NCBI GenBank assembly: GCA_016871655.1
Contig: VHCR01000012.1
Span: 1 to 14,079 of the forward strand
From: Verrucomicrobiota bacterium
GTDB taxonomy: Bacteria; Verrucomicrobiota; Verrucomicrobiia; Chthoniobacterales; UBA6821
Length of the DNA stretch: 14,079 bases
Reading direction: 5' to 3'
Part shown: positions 1-7,511 of the stretch, piece by piece
How the letters are laid out: the number at the start of each line of letters is the position of its first letter
Position numbering within the stretch: position 1 is the first letter of the stretch
The notes under the pieces: generated by a model
What the model was told of the DNA's origin: nothing
Database searches by the model: none
What the model saw: the letters and a program-made list of their open reading frames with translations, nothing else
Made by a program: the position numbers and the translations under genes

Positions 1-1354
1 CGATGCCTCCTGTTGACTGAGACTGACAGCCATTAATGAAGTAGAGCGAGAGTGTGGTGATTCCAAAAAATACAAAGAGTGAGAGAATAATTTTGGAAAA
101 AATTTTTGAAGCGGGCCAATTTTTCCAAGAAAAAAAGAGAGCGATGATGATTGTTACAGTCATCGGGACCATAAACTCGCTTAAATGGACCATGTCAGGG
201 CGCCAGAAAAAGTATTGAGGAAAGAGTGTGAGAGAGCATCCTAGCGAGGTGAGGAGTTGGTAGGCACGCTGAGAAGAATTGGTTTCTCTTTGAAAGAAAA
301 ATCCAATGGACATGAAGAGAAGAAGGAGTGAGATAATGGTGGGCAGATAAAGATTCAGAGCGGTGATTTTTTCGCGAAGATCAGTTGAAAAAAGAGAACG
401 GCGTAAAAGAGGGGTTTTTGTAGTATTTGATGGAGATGATGACGTTGAGTAAGAGAGGGGGCTTCCTGATCTAGAGTTCTGACTTACCTGTGTGTTGGGT
501 GATGCAACATGAGACGCCGGGAGCATTTTTTTAAAAAGGCGACTTCCTTGGCTTATTATCATGTGAGGATACTGCTCATATTGAGCGATAAAGTAGGGAC
601 CAAAGCCGCGATGTTGTGCATGAAGATAGACAGGAAAATGAAGCGCAAAAAAACCGAAGATTCCTAACAAGAGAGCAGAGAGTGAGAGAAGTAAACGATG
701 GGTGAAAAGTGCTAAACTCTCTTTTCTATGGCAGCTGATCCAAGGAAAAATTACGGCAAGAGGCACAAATATCAGACTCAAAAAAAATCCAAGATCAACT
801 CGAATCAAAAAAGTGAGGCTAAGAGCAAATCCAGCAGCAGCAACCCAGAGCAGATTCTTTTGAGGCGTCGAGTGAGAAGAGAGAAATGCTTTTAAAAAGA
901 GAGCCATGTTCAGCATGACCAGGAATGCCATGTAATTGCGAAACAATTGACCTGGCAATATGAGCGTGAGGAGGCCCGCTAAAGTTGCTACGCCGAGATT
1001 CCTTGTCGTTAAACGAACAGCGTAAAAAGAAAGAAGGCTAGTGAGGGTTGCTAAAAAAAAGAAAAAAATTCTTAATGTCGTATAACTCGGGCCAAAAATT
1101 TTAAAGAGCGCAACAATCGGATAAAACCAAAAGAGATTGTAATTCAGCGCGGTTTCCAGAAAGGGAACTTTCCCTTCCATCAAGCGCAGGGCAACAACAC
1201 CTTCAATACCTCCTTCACTAGCAGGATACAGACTGCAACGGTAGTAGCTGCCATAGTAGCAGAGGGCGAAGAGGAGGAGGAAAAAGAGAATCAAGTACTG
1301 CTTTGCAGTAGGTGAGGTGTTGAAACGTTGAAGTATTGAAGAGTTTATCGGCAT
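1..1354 (-). CDS. Polytopic membrane glycosyltransferase-like protein (GT-C/GT39 type), 3' end beyond window
   Basis: Reading the minus strand from an ATG at 1354 gives 451 codons with no stop down to base 2, so the gene runs off the left edge. The product is dominated by hydrophobic segments: a first membrane helix at about residues 20-33, then many more. After helix 1 comes YPASEGGIEG (43-52) followed by ALRLMEGKVPF, which resembles the first periplasmic loop of GT39/ArnT-like lipid-linked sugar transferases, where an acidic residue is catalytic. Near the end is WRPDMVHL (384-391), a motif common in such membrane transferases. Residues about 280-320 form a Ser/Thr/Asn-rich hydrophilic loop. 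These proteins usually move a sugar from a polyprenyl-phosphate carrier to a periplasmic acceptor; the acceptor cannot be told here. ATG 1354 is the first ATG after an in-frame TAA. Codons about 3-11 overlap an inverted-repeat arm. The gene is divergent from cutA. The family assignment is inference; the open frame and membrane character are seen directly. Confidence 0.8.
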   Translation of the reverse strand, partial: MPINSSILQRFNTSPTAKQYLILFFLLLFALCYYGSYYRCSLYPASEGGIEGVVALRLMEGKVPFLETALNYNLFWFYPIVALFKIFGPSYTTLRIFFFFLATLTSLLSFYAVRLTTRNLGVATLAGLLTLILPGQLFRNYMAFLVMLNMALFLKAFLSSHSTPQKNLLWVAAAGFALSLTFLIRVDLGFFLSLIFVPLAVIFPWISCHRKESLALFTHRLLLSLSALLLGIFGFFALHFPVYLHAQHRGFGPYFIAQYEQYPHMIISQGSRLFKKMLPASHVASPNTQVSQNSRSGSPLSYSTSSSPSNTTKTPLLRRSLFSTDLREKITALNLYLPTIISLLLLFMSIGFFFQRETNSSQRAYQLLTSLGCSLTLFPQYFFWRPDMVHLSEFMVPMTVTIIIALFFSWKNWPASKIFSKIILSLFVFFGITTLSLYFINGCQSQSTGGI

Positions 1355-1429
1355 GCCATTTTTCTTTCTCGTCAGTTTCTTTTAAACTCTTAAACTCTTC
1401 AATATTTAAACTCTTGCACTCTTAAACTC
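1321..1429. repeat. Inverted, locally tandem repeat between the glycosyltransferase and cutA
   Basis: A perfect 14-bp inverted repeat pairs 1334-1347 with 1391-1404 (TAAACTCTTCAATA on the plus strand of the right arm). The right arm continues as a run of the word AAACTCTT at about 1384, 1392, 1408 and 1423. The left arm, read on the minus strand, continues as TTCAA words with an 8-bp period inside the first codons of the glycosyltransferase. The spacer is about 43 bp. The arms therefore border both divergent genes and could form a hairpin or cruciform. Confidence 0.75.
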
Positions 1430-1430
1430 C

Positions 1431-1754
1431 ATGAGCTCATTAATTCTTTTAATGACTACTTTTTCCGATGAGGCGACAGCCGCAACAACGATTCGCAAAC
1501 TCGTTGAAGAACGCTTGATTGCTTGTGGCACCATGATTCCAAAAGCCAAGTCGATCTATTTTTGGCACGGAAAAATAGAAGAGAGCAGCGAGGTTGTTAT
1601 TTTTCTAAAAACGACGCACGATCTACAATCAGCCTGCATGGACCGTCTGAAGGCGCTTCACTCTTATGAGGTTCCTGAAATCATTGCCATCAAACCTGCA
1701 TCTGTTAGCCAGAAATATTTGGAGTGGGTACAAAATTTTACCTGTAACCGATAA
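1431..1754 (+). CDS. cutA: CutA1-family divalent-cation tolerance protein
   Basis: 107 residues, the normal length for this small trimeric cytoplasmic family. The typical blocks appear in order: an N-terminal beta strand ending MTTFSDEATA, then KLVEERLIACGTMIP (the usual LVEERLAACVNIVP block), SIYFWHGKIEE (SIYWWEGKIEE), a KTTHD strand, and LHSYEVPEIIAI followed by YLEWV near the C-terminus. The Cys in LIACG and the His/Tyr of LHSYEVPE match conserved family positions. CutA is linked to tolerance of copper and other divalent metals; its exact biochemical role is unsettled. The ATG at 1431 follows directly after a tandem AAACTCTT repeat and has no Shine-Dalgarno sequence. The second Met (codon 8) would remove most of the first strand, so 1431 is preferred. 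ruvB starts 24 bp downstream on the same strand. Confidence 0.93.
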   Translation: MSSLILLMTTFSDEATAATTIRKLVEERLIACGTMIPKAKSIYFWHGKIEESSEVVIFLKTTHDLQSACMDRLKALHSYEVPEIIAIKPASVSQKYLEWVQNFTCNR

Positions 1755-1763
1755 TCTCTACGC

Positions 1764-1769
1764 TATAAT
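1764..1769 (+). promoter_or_regulatory. Possible -10 box of ruvB (TATAAT)
   Basis: A perfect TATAAT lies 9 bp before the ruvB ATG at 1779, inside the short cutA-ruvB gap. No convincing -35 hexamer is visible at normal spacing (the bases there read CCTGTA). If active, it would start a transcript at or within a few bases of the ATG, giving a leaderless or near-leaderless mRNA. A six-base match in AT-rich DNA can occur by chance. Confidence 0.3.
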
Positions 1770-1778
1770 CTAACTCTT

Positions 1779-2780
1779 ATGACGCCTGAGACATTTTCTA
1801 AATCACCTGATCCCTCGAATAAAGGCTTGGATGTCTCGCTCCGGCCCTCATTTTTCCAGGAGTTTACAGGTCAGTCACGGACATTGGAGCGATTGCAATT
1901 ACTTGTTGAGGCAGCAACCCAGCGTGGAGAATCATTACAACACATTTTGCTCAGTGGGCCTCCTGGCTTGGGAAAGACGACGCTTGCACACATTTTGGGT
2001 CATGCCATGGGAGCTGAGGTGAAAGTAACAAGTGGTCCTGCGATTGAAAAAGCGGGAGACCTTGCTGGATTGCTCACCACGATGCCACAGGGAGGTATTC
2101 TTTTTATTGATGAGATTCATCGGCTGCAACCCGTTATCGAAGAATATCTCTATCCTGCCATGGAAGATTTTTGTGTCGACATCATGATTGACCAAGGTCC
2201 GAATGCACGGAGCGTGCGGCTGAACTTGGCTCGCTTCACCCTTATCGGAGCAACAACGCGCGCCGGTATGATCAGTTCGCCCCTGCGCTCTCGCTTCGGT
2301 ATGAATTGTCGTCTCGATTATTATCAATCGGAAGAGTTGAAAAAAATTGTCCAACGAACTGCAAAGCTGCTTGGCGTAACAATTGACGAGGCTGGCAGTT
2401 TGGAAGTTGCAAGACGTTCGCGAGGGACGCCTCGCATTGCTAATAATCTATTACGTTGGGTGCGCGATTATGCACAAGTAAGAAATCGTGGTTTGATTGA
2501 CCAGGAAGCTGCAGCCAATGCTCTTTCTATGTTAGAGATCGATGAAGAAGGATTCGATGAAATGGATCAGCGCATTTTAGAGGGAATCATTTACAAATTT
2601 GGAGGCGGTCCTGTCGGACTGCACTCACTTGCTGTTGCTGTTGGGGAAGAGCCAGGAACTTTGGAAGAGGTGCATGAACCTTATTTGATCATGCAAGGAT
2701 ATCTCCAGCGAACTCCGCAAGGACGCATTGCTACGGCAAAGGTTTATGAGAAGTTGAAATTGCCAGTGCCGAAGAAGTGA
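1779..2780 (+). CDS. ruvB: Holliday junction branch-migration ATPase RuvB
   Basis: 333 residues, the usual length for RuvB, the AAA+ hexameric motor that with RuvA drives branch migration of Holliday junctions before RuvC cleavage. The order is: N-terminal [13 protein letters not shown] (20-32), Walker A GPPGLGKT (60-67), Walker B with the RuvB signature DEIHR (111-115), sensor-1 region [19 protein letters not shown], a lid domain with [20 protein letters not shown], and a C-terminal winged helix with [16 protein letters not shown] and a TPQGR turn. All catalytic motifs are intact. ruvA and ruvC are not adjacent. The ATG at 1779 has no Shine-Dalgarno sequence and follows a CT-rich stretch. 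The stop lies 7 bp before a GAATTCACAGGGAT repeat arm. Probably cotranscribed with cutA, although a TATAAT just upstream may serve ruvB alone. Confidence 0.98.
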   Translation: MTPETFSKSPDPSNKGLDVSLRPSFFQEFTGQSRTLERLQLLVEAATQRGESLQHILLSGPPGLGKTTLAHILGHAMGAEVKVTSGPAIEKAGDLAGLLTTMPQGGILFIDEIHRLQPVIEEYLYPAMEDFCVDIMIDQGPNARSVRLNLARFTLIGATTRAGMISSPLRSRFGMNCRLDYYQSEELKKIVQRTAKLLGVTIDEAGSLEVARRSRGTPRIANNLLRWVRDYAQVRNRGLIDQEAAANALSMLEIDEEGFDEMDQRILEGIIYKFGGGPVGLHSLAVAVGEEPGTLEEVHEPYLIMQGYLQRTPQGRIATAKVYEKLKLPVPKK

Positions 2781-2787
2781 GGGAAAA

Positions 2788-2969
2788 GAATTCACAGGGA
2801 TGGAAGGGATAAAGACAAAAAATAAATTTTAGCTTTTAATATTTCTTAAAATTGCCTCTTAGCAAATGCTGATGGCGTTTTAAAATTTTTTATTTGAACT
2901 CACGAAAGTTTTTTTATCCCTTCCATCCCTGTAAATTTTTTTCTTTTCGTTTCTATCCCTGTGAATTCC
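2788..2969. repeat. Inverted repeat of the GAATTCACAGGGAT family between ruvB and yyaL
   Basis: The left arm begins GAATTCACAGGGATGG at 2788. A 20-bp perfect inverted match pairs 2794-2813 with 2913-2932, leaving a 99-bp AT-rich spacer. A second inverted copy (RC: GAATTCACAGGGATAG) lies at 2954-2968, so the right side holds two copies. Units step by 9 bp (GGGATGGAA then GGGATAAAG). The outer right copy contains the GTG start codon of the next gene. Nothing else recognisable lies in this roughly 180-bp gap. Confidence 0.85.
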
Positions 2970-4853
2970 CTTGCAGCCAGCTCCTCTCCCTATCTTCTCC
3001 AACACGCTACAAACCCTGTTGATTGGTATCCATGGGGTGAGGAAGCCTTTCAAAAAGCTCGTTCGGAGAAGAAACCAATTTTTCTTTCGATTGGATATTC
3101 GACGTGCCATTGGTGTCACGTCATGGCGCATGAGTCGTTCGAAGATGAAAAAATTGCAGCGTTGCTGAATCAATATTTTGTTTGTATCAAAGTTGATCGC
3201 GAAGAGCGTCCCGATGTTGACCGTCTTTACATGACCTATGTCCAAGCCTTGACGGGAAGCGGCGGCTGGCCGATGAGCGTTTGGTTAACACCAGAGCTCA
3301 AACCGTTTTTTGGTGGAACTTATTTTCCGCCAGATGATCGCCATGGGCGCGTCGGGTTTCCTTCCGTGTTGTTACAACTGAGTCAGCTGTGGCGTGAAAA
3401 TCGTGATCGATTGCAACAGGAAGCTGAACGAGCGGTCAAGGCATTGCAACACCTTGCCAGACGACATCAAGAAGAGCTCAATTTTAAAAAAGAAGAAATT
3501 CTTCATCATGCTTACGAAGAATGGAGGCAGAGTTTTGATGAGAGATGGGGAGGGTTTGGCAGGGCTCCCAAATTTCCCCGCCCCTCGGTATTGCTCTTTT
3601 TATTAAGCTATGCAAAATGTGTCGAGTCGCACGCATCAGAGCAGGCACAAAAGATGGTGAGGGTAACCTTAGAACAAATGGCTTTGGGTGGATTGCAAGA
3701 TCATCTTGGCGGCGGGTTTCATCGCTATTCAGTGGATCGAATTTGGCAAGTCCCTCATTTTGAAAAAATGCTCTACGATCAGGCTCAACTCGTTCTTGCC
3801 TACTTGGAGGCGGGAATCATGATGAATGAAAAAGTTTTTTTTGATGTTATTCGAAATACATTGGATTATGTGATCCGTGATTTGACATCGCTTGAAGGTG
3901 CGTTCTATGCAGCGGAAGATGCTGATAGTAAAGATGAGAGCGGCATCAAAAAAGAAGGAGCTTTTTATGTTTGGTCGATGTCAGAATTAAAGCAGCTCTT
4001 GACCTCCGGGGAAGTAGAGCTGATCACGGCTCATTATCATTTGCAAGCTGAAGGAAATATTCCTGAAGAATACGATCCGCATGGAGAACTCACTGGAAAA
4101 AATATTTTGATGTGCTTTGAAGGACCTTTGCAGGCAGATTTAGAGCCTCTCCAAAAAATTAAGAAAAAACTTTTTATAGCTCGTGACAAGAGATCGCGTC
4201 CGCATCGGGATGAAAAAATAGTGACTGCGTGGAATGGCCTCATGATTTCTGCATTTGCAAAAGCAGGAGCAGCGTTAAAGAATCAGCATTATCTGAAGAT
4301 GGCAAAGCAAGCAGCTACCTTTATCAAAAAGAATCTTTATGATCCTCACCGAGGTCTTTTACATCGAAGTTACTGCGGAGGAAAAATCATTGCAGAGGGC
4401 TTTGCCGAAGATTATGCCTGCTTGATTCAAGCCTTGTTAGACCTGCATGACGCAACCTCTGACTCAATATGGTTGAGTTGGGCTGAGGAGCTGCAAGAAA
4501 AAATGAATGAACTTTTTTGGGACCAAGCGCAAGGAGGCTATTTTAGTAGCGCTGCCGGTGATCCTCATCTTTTAGTGCGCATGAAAGAAGATTACGATGG
4601 AGCGGAGCCTGCCGCTAATTCTGTCGCTGCATCAAATTTGCTGCGCTTTTCGCGATGCACGATGCTGCGCTTTAAGAATCCCGCAATGATGGCTGAACAA
4701 ATTTTTCAAACAATGGCTGCAACTTTAAACTCCTCACCAACAGCAGTGCCACAGTTATTGGTGGCGTTGTGTGATTGGACGAAGGTTTCTTCTCAACAAT
4801 TTCAGTGTACCGATGGAACTTGTTCGATGCCAGCATTAGAAGTTTGGGTTTGA
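2961..4853 (+). CDS. yyaL: YyaL/DUF255-type thioredoxin-domain protein
   Basis: 630 residues, slightly short for a family usually near 670-700. The N-terminal DUF255 thioredoxin-like domain (about 1-160) shows [19 protein letters not shown] (8-26), the redox-like motif CHWC (49-52), [11 protein letters not shown] and [12 protein letters not shown] with GGTYFPP. The rest resembles an (alpha/alpha)6 barrel of the acylglucosamine-2-epimerase type, with [10 protein letters not shown] and [14 protein letters not shown], then [12 protein letters not shown] and a W-N-G-L-M-I block. The family (eukaryotic SPATA20/spermatogenesis-associated, bacterial YyaL) is widely conserved, but its reaction is unknown. 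Homology begins almost at residue 2, so the GTG at 2961 is the natural start; it lies within a repeat copy (CCTGTGAATTCCC), has no Shine-Dalgarno sequence and follows a pyrimidine-rich leader. The stop is followed by a hairpin at 4862. Confidence 0.95.
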   Translation: MNSLAASSSPYLLQHATNPVDWYPWGEEAFQKARSEKKPIFLSIGYSTCHWCHVMAHESFEDEKIAALLNQYFVCIKVDREERPDVDRLYMTYVQALTGSGGWPMSVWLTPELKPFFGGTYFPPDDRHGRVGFPSVLLQLSQLWRENRDRLQQEAERAVKALQHLARRHQEELNFKKEEILHHAYEEWRQSFDERWGGFGRAPKFPRPSVLLFLLSYAKCVESHASEQAQKMVRVTLEQMALGGLQDHLGGGFHRYSVDRIWQVPHFEKMLYDQAQLVLAYLEAGIMMNEKVFFDVIRNTLDYVIRDLTSLEGAFYAAEDADSKDESGIKKEGAFYVWSMSELKQLLTSGEVELITAHYHLQAEGNIPEEYDPHGELTGKNILMCFEGPLQADLEPLQKIKKKLFIARDKRSRPHRDEKIVTAWNGLMISAFAKAGAALKNQHYLKMAKQAATFIKKNLYDPHRGLLHRSYCGGKIIAEGFAEDYACLIQALLDLHDATSDSIWLSWAEELQEKMNELFWDQAQGGYFSSAAGDPHLLVRMKEDYDGAEPAANSVAASNLLRFSRCTMLRFKNPAMMAEQIFQTMAATLNSSPTAVPQLLVALCDWTKVSSQQFQCTDGTCSMPALEVWV

Positions 4854-4861
4854 GTTAACTT

Positions 4862-4894
4862 CGCACTTCGCTCATGGTATCAAGGAGAAGTGCG
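4862..4894. terminator. Hairpin after yyaL
   Basis: CGCACTTC (4862-4869) pairs with GAAGTGCG (4887-4894) around a 17-base loop, beginning 8 bp after the yyaL stop. It could form in the transcript as a weak terminator or processing site, but no T-run follows directly, so an intrinsic terminator is not well supported. An alternative GTG start for the next gene (4890) falls inside the right arm. Confidence 0.4.
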
Positions 4895-4940
4895 CACTGC
4901 CTATCAAAGTCAAAGTCTAGAAATTTTCCATTTTTTTGTT

Positions 4941-5798
4941 ATGAATTTTTTTTCTTTTGTTCGGCGATTTTTTTTCTGCTGGCTGACAATAATTTTTTTA
5001 AACGTCCATGCTGAGGTTCGAGCAGGACAAGCAATGATGCCGATCAGAGTTCATGCTTTAGAGATAAAACCAAGCCTCAGTCGCATTTTAGAATTAAACA
5101 TAGAAAACGCCGGAGAATTTACTCGCTCAGCTGCAATATTAGAGAGTCTAGAACGGACACTCAGTGCGTTACAACCGACATTGATCATGGGGTTTTCACA
5201 TCTAGCTGATGACGCACCACTCTCAACCGCTCAAATGGCTCTTTTTCTTGAAATAAAACAAAAAACTGTTGCTGCTAATCCTCGTTGCAAATTTGCAGTA
5301 GCACTTCACGTCAGTCATTATCTTACAGTGTCGGAGCTACTGGCTAAACTTCAGGAGGTCACGACGAAATTGGGGCCTGACATGATTAACATGGTTGTCT
5401 CGTCAAGCAATGATGTGATTTCTCCAACAGCGTTAGCCAAGGGAATTAATTTTGCGCATGCGCATGGTCAGCTCGTAACCTACGAAGGTCCTGCCAACAT
5501 GATTCCCGATGGAGTTGATGGATTTGTGATGAAGGCAGTGAATGGAGAGGTCCATCGTGACGAAGTGAATAGTTTTAAGATAAAGCATCATCTTCCAGTG
5601 ATTGTACGATTTTCTTCCGGAGCCTGCAGCCAAGAGCAAAAAGAAATCATGCTCCTCTCGCGTCTCGCCGAAGAGCAGGCTCCCTTTGGATATCATCTGG
5701 CTTACCCTCTGCAGCTAGCATCATCAGCGAATCTCAATGAAAATAAAGATGGAGCTTCTTTGGTGATGCTGAGGGCGCTATTAACTAAGTACAACTGA
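4941..5798 (+). CDS. Secreted protein of unknown family, possibly barrel-like
   Basis: I do not recognise this protein. From ATG 4941 it has 285 residues. It begins with a clear Sec signal peptide: MNFFSFVRR, a hydrophobic core FFFCWLTIIFLNV, and cleavage likely after VHA or VRA at about residues 25-29. The frame stays open upstream to a GTG at 4890, but that start would bury the signal sequence behind 17 residues and lies in a hairpin, so 4941 is preferred. The mature part alternates short hydrophobic strands with helices (PTLIMGFSHL, KFAVALHVSHYL, MINMVVSSSND, GQLVTYEG, VDGFVMKAV, LPVIVRFSSG), a pattern suggesting an alpha/beta barrel such as a glycosidase-like fold. No catalytic signature is recognisable. 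No Shine-Dalgarno sequence is seen. The gene converges on the small minus-strand unknown at 6082, with a palindromic element between. Confidence 0.75.
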   Translation: MNFFSFVRRFFFCWLTIIFLNVHAEVRAGQAMMPIRVHALEIKPSLSRILELNIENAGEFTRSAAILESLERTLSALQPTLIMGFSHLADDAPLSTAQMALFLEIKQKTVAANPRCKFAVALHVSHYLTVSELLAKLQEVTTKLGPDMINMVVSSSNDVISPTALAKGINFAHAHGQLVTYEGPANMIPDGVDGFVMKAVNGEVHRDEVNSFKIKHHLPVIVRFSSGACSQEQKEIMLLSRLAEEQAPFGYHLAYPLQLASSANLNENKDGASLVMLRALLTKYN

Positions 5799-5837
5799 AC
5801 GCCCAATGCCGTCAAATCAAGCACGAGCAGAGTAAGA

Positions 5838-6077
5838 GAATTCATGACAAAGATCACAAAGCGGCTCACGCCGCACACAAAGAACACAAAAAATTTTTTT
5901 ATAAAAAAATTTTAAGATTTTGAGAATGACAAGCGTAGCTAAGCTTGAAAGTTCAAAGACTTGTCATTTTGAAAGAGACTTCAGTTTTTAACACTTAGAT
6001 TTTTTTTATAAAAAAAATCTTTTTGTGTTCTCTGTGTTGCCGCTGAAAGCGGCATTTGTGTTCCTTGTGGTGAATTG
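5838..6077. repeat. 240-bp hierarchical palindromic element between convergent genes
   Basis: The ends read GAATTCA (5838-5844) and TGAATT (6071-6076). Moving inward, both sides carry ACAAAG/CACAAAGAA-type words with a 9-bp step, interrupted by a GC hairpin (GCGGC-TCAC-GCCGC at 5861-5874; TGCCGC-TGAAA-GCGGCA at 6038-6054). Next, each side has a perfect 24-bp AT-rich palindrome (5890-5913 and 5997-6020). The core has AATGACAAG (5925-5933) pairing with CTTGTCATT (5960-5968). No coding potential is seen. It sits just outside the stops of both convergent genes, so it may act as a two-way terminator or be a MITE-like repeat. This fills most of 5799-6081. Confidence 0.85.
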
Positions 6078-6081
6078 CTTT

Positions 6082-6474
6082 TTATGGGACAATCAAGTCT
6101 CCAACTTTTTTCCAATTTTGTTCCGGGAAAAGTGGGACCTTGGATTGATGGAGGCGCAGCTTGCGCGTCCCAAAGAGCGAAATCCAGTAGTGCGCGTAAT
6201 CGGTAGAGATGAGTTTTCTATTTTGAGTGTCATACTGCTTGCGCAGATCGAGGAGATGCCACCCTTCATGCGGGTCACCTTCAATTTGGCGCCATTTTTT
6301 GTCTCCAATTTCCCATCCTGCATCGAGCATGGCAGGTGTTGAAACAATGAGCTGACCAATCCATTCATCGTCTTCGTGAAAAACTTTAACCAAGCAGCCT
6401 TCGAACTCATCGCCGACGCGCTCCCAAATGCCTTCGAGTTCTTTAGCTGTTTGTGGGTTACGAATGCCAAGCAT
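6082..6474 (-). CDS. Small conserved-looking protein of unknown function
   Basis: 130 residues, not recognised. It looks like a real soluble protein: few low-complexity runs, ten tryptophans and many charged residues. Visible stretches are KELEGIWERVGDEFEGCLVK (10-29), DEWIGQLIVSTPAMLDAGWE, GDKKWRQIEG, GWHLLDLRKQYDTQNRKLIS, DYAHYWISLFG and RLHQSKVPLFPEQNWKKV. There is no signal peptide or membrane segment. Two overlapping minus-strand frames are open here; this one has the protein-like composition, while the other (6093-6512) is rich in K/S/F runs. The ATG at 6474 has no Shine-Dalgarno sequence and a CT-rich leader. It is divergent from the chaperone-like gene, with 54 bp between starts, and its stop lies 5 bp from the palindromic element. 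Confidence 0.65.
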   Translation of the reverse strand: MLGIRNPQTAKELEGIWERVGDEFEGCLVKVFHEDDEWIGQLIVSTPAMLDAGWEIGDKKWRQIEGDPHEGWHLLDLRKQYDTQNRKLISTDYAHYWISLFGTRKLRLHQSKVPLFPEQNWKKVGDLIVP

Positions 6475-6484
6475 AGTAGAAAAA

Positions 6485-6512
6485 ATTTTAGACGTGTCTT
6501 TTTAATCGGCAA
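6485..6512 (-). promoter_or_regulatory. Possible sigma-70-type promoter for the 6474 gene
   Basis: On the minus strand, TTGCCG (6512-6507) and TAAAAT (6490-6485) are separated by 16 bp, matching four and five of six consensus bases. The -10 box ends 10 bp before the ATG at 6474. On the plus strand, a second TAAAAT (6517-6522) lies 6 bp before the ATG at 6529 but lacks a matching -35 box. Both would give very short leaders. Confidence 0.4.
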
Positions 6513-6528
6513 ATATTAAAATGCAGAC

Positions 6529-7500
6529 ATGAATCCGCAAGAAAGATTCTTTCAACTCATCGAAGAGATCGCTTTTTTCTATGGGATCTCCTCGACTCTT
6601 GATGAGGTGAAAAAGGAAACTCTTTCTCCTTCGGAGAGTTGGAAAGCGTGGTTAGAATTTGATCTCAATGATGGAAAAAAGGTCAAGGTTCAATTGCAAG
6701 CAGAGTTTATCAAGGAATGGAATGTCTTGCGGCTCTTGATGACTTTTGAAAAACCGAATGTTGCTTCAGATTGGACGGCACATCATGAGTTTTTAGAAGC
6801 CCTTCTTCTTTGTCGCATTTTTCCGGGAACTATTTTTCCAGTGGTGCCTGTGTTGTTGCCCGGGGACATCATGGAGTGGCAAGCACTCTTTCCCTTGGAT
6901 GCAGAGTTGGAAACTTCAAAGAAAGCGATCTTAGCTGTCGTCGAAGGAGCTGTTTCTTTTTATGAAGGTGCAACTCAGTTAACACGCGACCTTGGATTCC
7001 GAAAAGAACTCACGATTCGTTTACGCACCTTTGCTTACTCGACCGGCTTAGCATGGACCTTGGGAGAATGGGAGCGACAAAAATTGCGTCATGCGAATGC
7101 CTCCCATGCGATGGAAACTTATTCACCTGAGGGACACTATTACCGCTTGCTACCAGCTACGAAAGAAGTTGCAGGGATGATCGCAATCAATCTTGGAAAT
7201 TTAAACGACTTTGTTGGCGTTAGCAATTTGCTCCCGCATTTGCTCAAAGCCAATGCGATTACTTTTTTGAGCGACAACTACTACCTTGGCGTGGATGACC
7301 GCGAGGGGCTCTTGCTCATGGCACTCCTTCCTCCTGCTGAAGAGTATGAAACAAAATTGCTGGTGACAGCTTTGTTGCAACGTGCTGTTGCGGTTCGGAA
7401 ATTTTTTAATGTGATGACGAATGAACTGGAAGCAGTTCGGATTCAAGAGCAATTCAAAAAGCAAGACCTCTCCGGAGTGGAGCAACTTGTTTTGACGTAA
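6529..7500 (+). CDS. Putative CesT-like (tandem) type III secretion chaperone for the adjacent phospholipase
   Basis: 323 residues, cytoplasmic, no signal peptide or membrane span. It appears to hold two similar halves. The first (about 1-150) has an N-terminal helix MNPQERFFQLIEEIAFFYGI, strands WLEFDLNDGKKVKVQLQ and VLRLLMTFEK, and a closing helix SKKAILAVVEGAVSFYEGAT. The second (about 165-305) has ITFLSDNYYLGVDD, a strand GLLLMALLPPAEE and a closing helix ETKLLVTALLQRAVAVRKFF. The helix-strands-helix pattern with a final long helix resembles the CesT/SycE class I chaperone fold, usually a single copy of about 130-170 residues. The gene ends 11 bp before the patatin start on the same strand, the usual arrangement for a chaperone and its effector. 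The family call rests on pattern and context only; a YbjN-like fold or an unrelated protein is possible. No Shine-Dalgarno sequence precedes ATG 6529. Confidence 0.55.
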   Translation: MNPQERFFQLIEEIAFFYGISSTLDEVKKETLSPSESWKAWLEFDLNDGKKVKVQLQAEFIKEWNVLRLLMTFEKPNVASDWTAHHEFLEALLLCRIFPGTIFPVVPVLLPGDIMEWQALFPLDAELETSKKAILAVVEGAVSFYEGATQLTRDLGFRKELTIRLRTFAYSTGLAWTLGEWERQKLRHANASHAMETYSPEGHYYRLLPATKEVAGMIAINLGNLNDFVGVSNLLPHLLKANAITFLSDNYYLGVDDREGLLLMALLPPAEEYETKLLVTALLQRAVAVRKFFNVMTNELEAVRIQEQFKKQDLSGVEQLVLT

Positions 7501-7511
7501 AAATTTTTGTC

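Noticed and set aside
1382..1430. Short direct repeats as a CRISPR array
   Set aside because: The units are only about 8 bp with no unique spacers of 25-40 bp, and there are no cas genes.
2880..3245. Minus-strand frame antisense to the yyaL start
   Set aside because: It runs through repeat DNA and is antisense to a strongly conserved thioredoxin-like domain; a shadow.
4890..4940. GTG at 4890 as the start of the secreted protein
   Set aside because: It adds 17 polar residues ahead of a good signal peptide. The AGGAG just before it is only 2 bp away, and the region forms a hairpin. ATG 4941 fits better.
5838..6077. Insertion sequence
   Set aside because: It has inverted arms but no transposase frame and no clear target-site duplication; at most a MITE-like element.
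6093..6512. Alternative 139-codon minus-strand frame overlapping the small unknown
   Set aside because: Its composition is dominated by K, S and F runs and looks like an out-of-frame shadow. The 6082-6474 frame has a protein-like composition.
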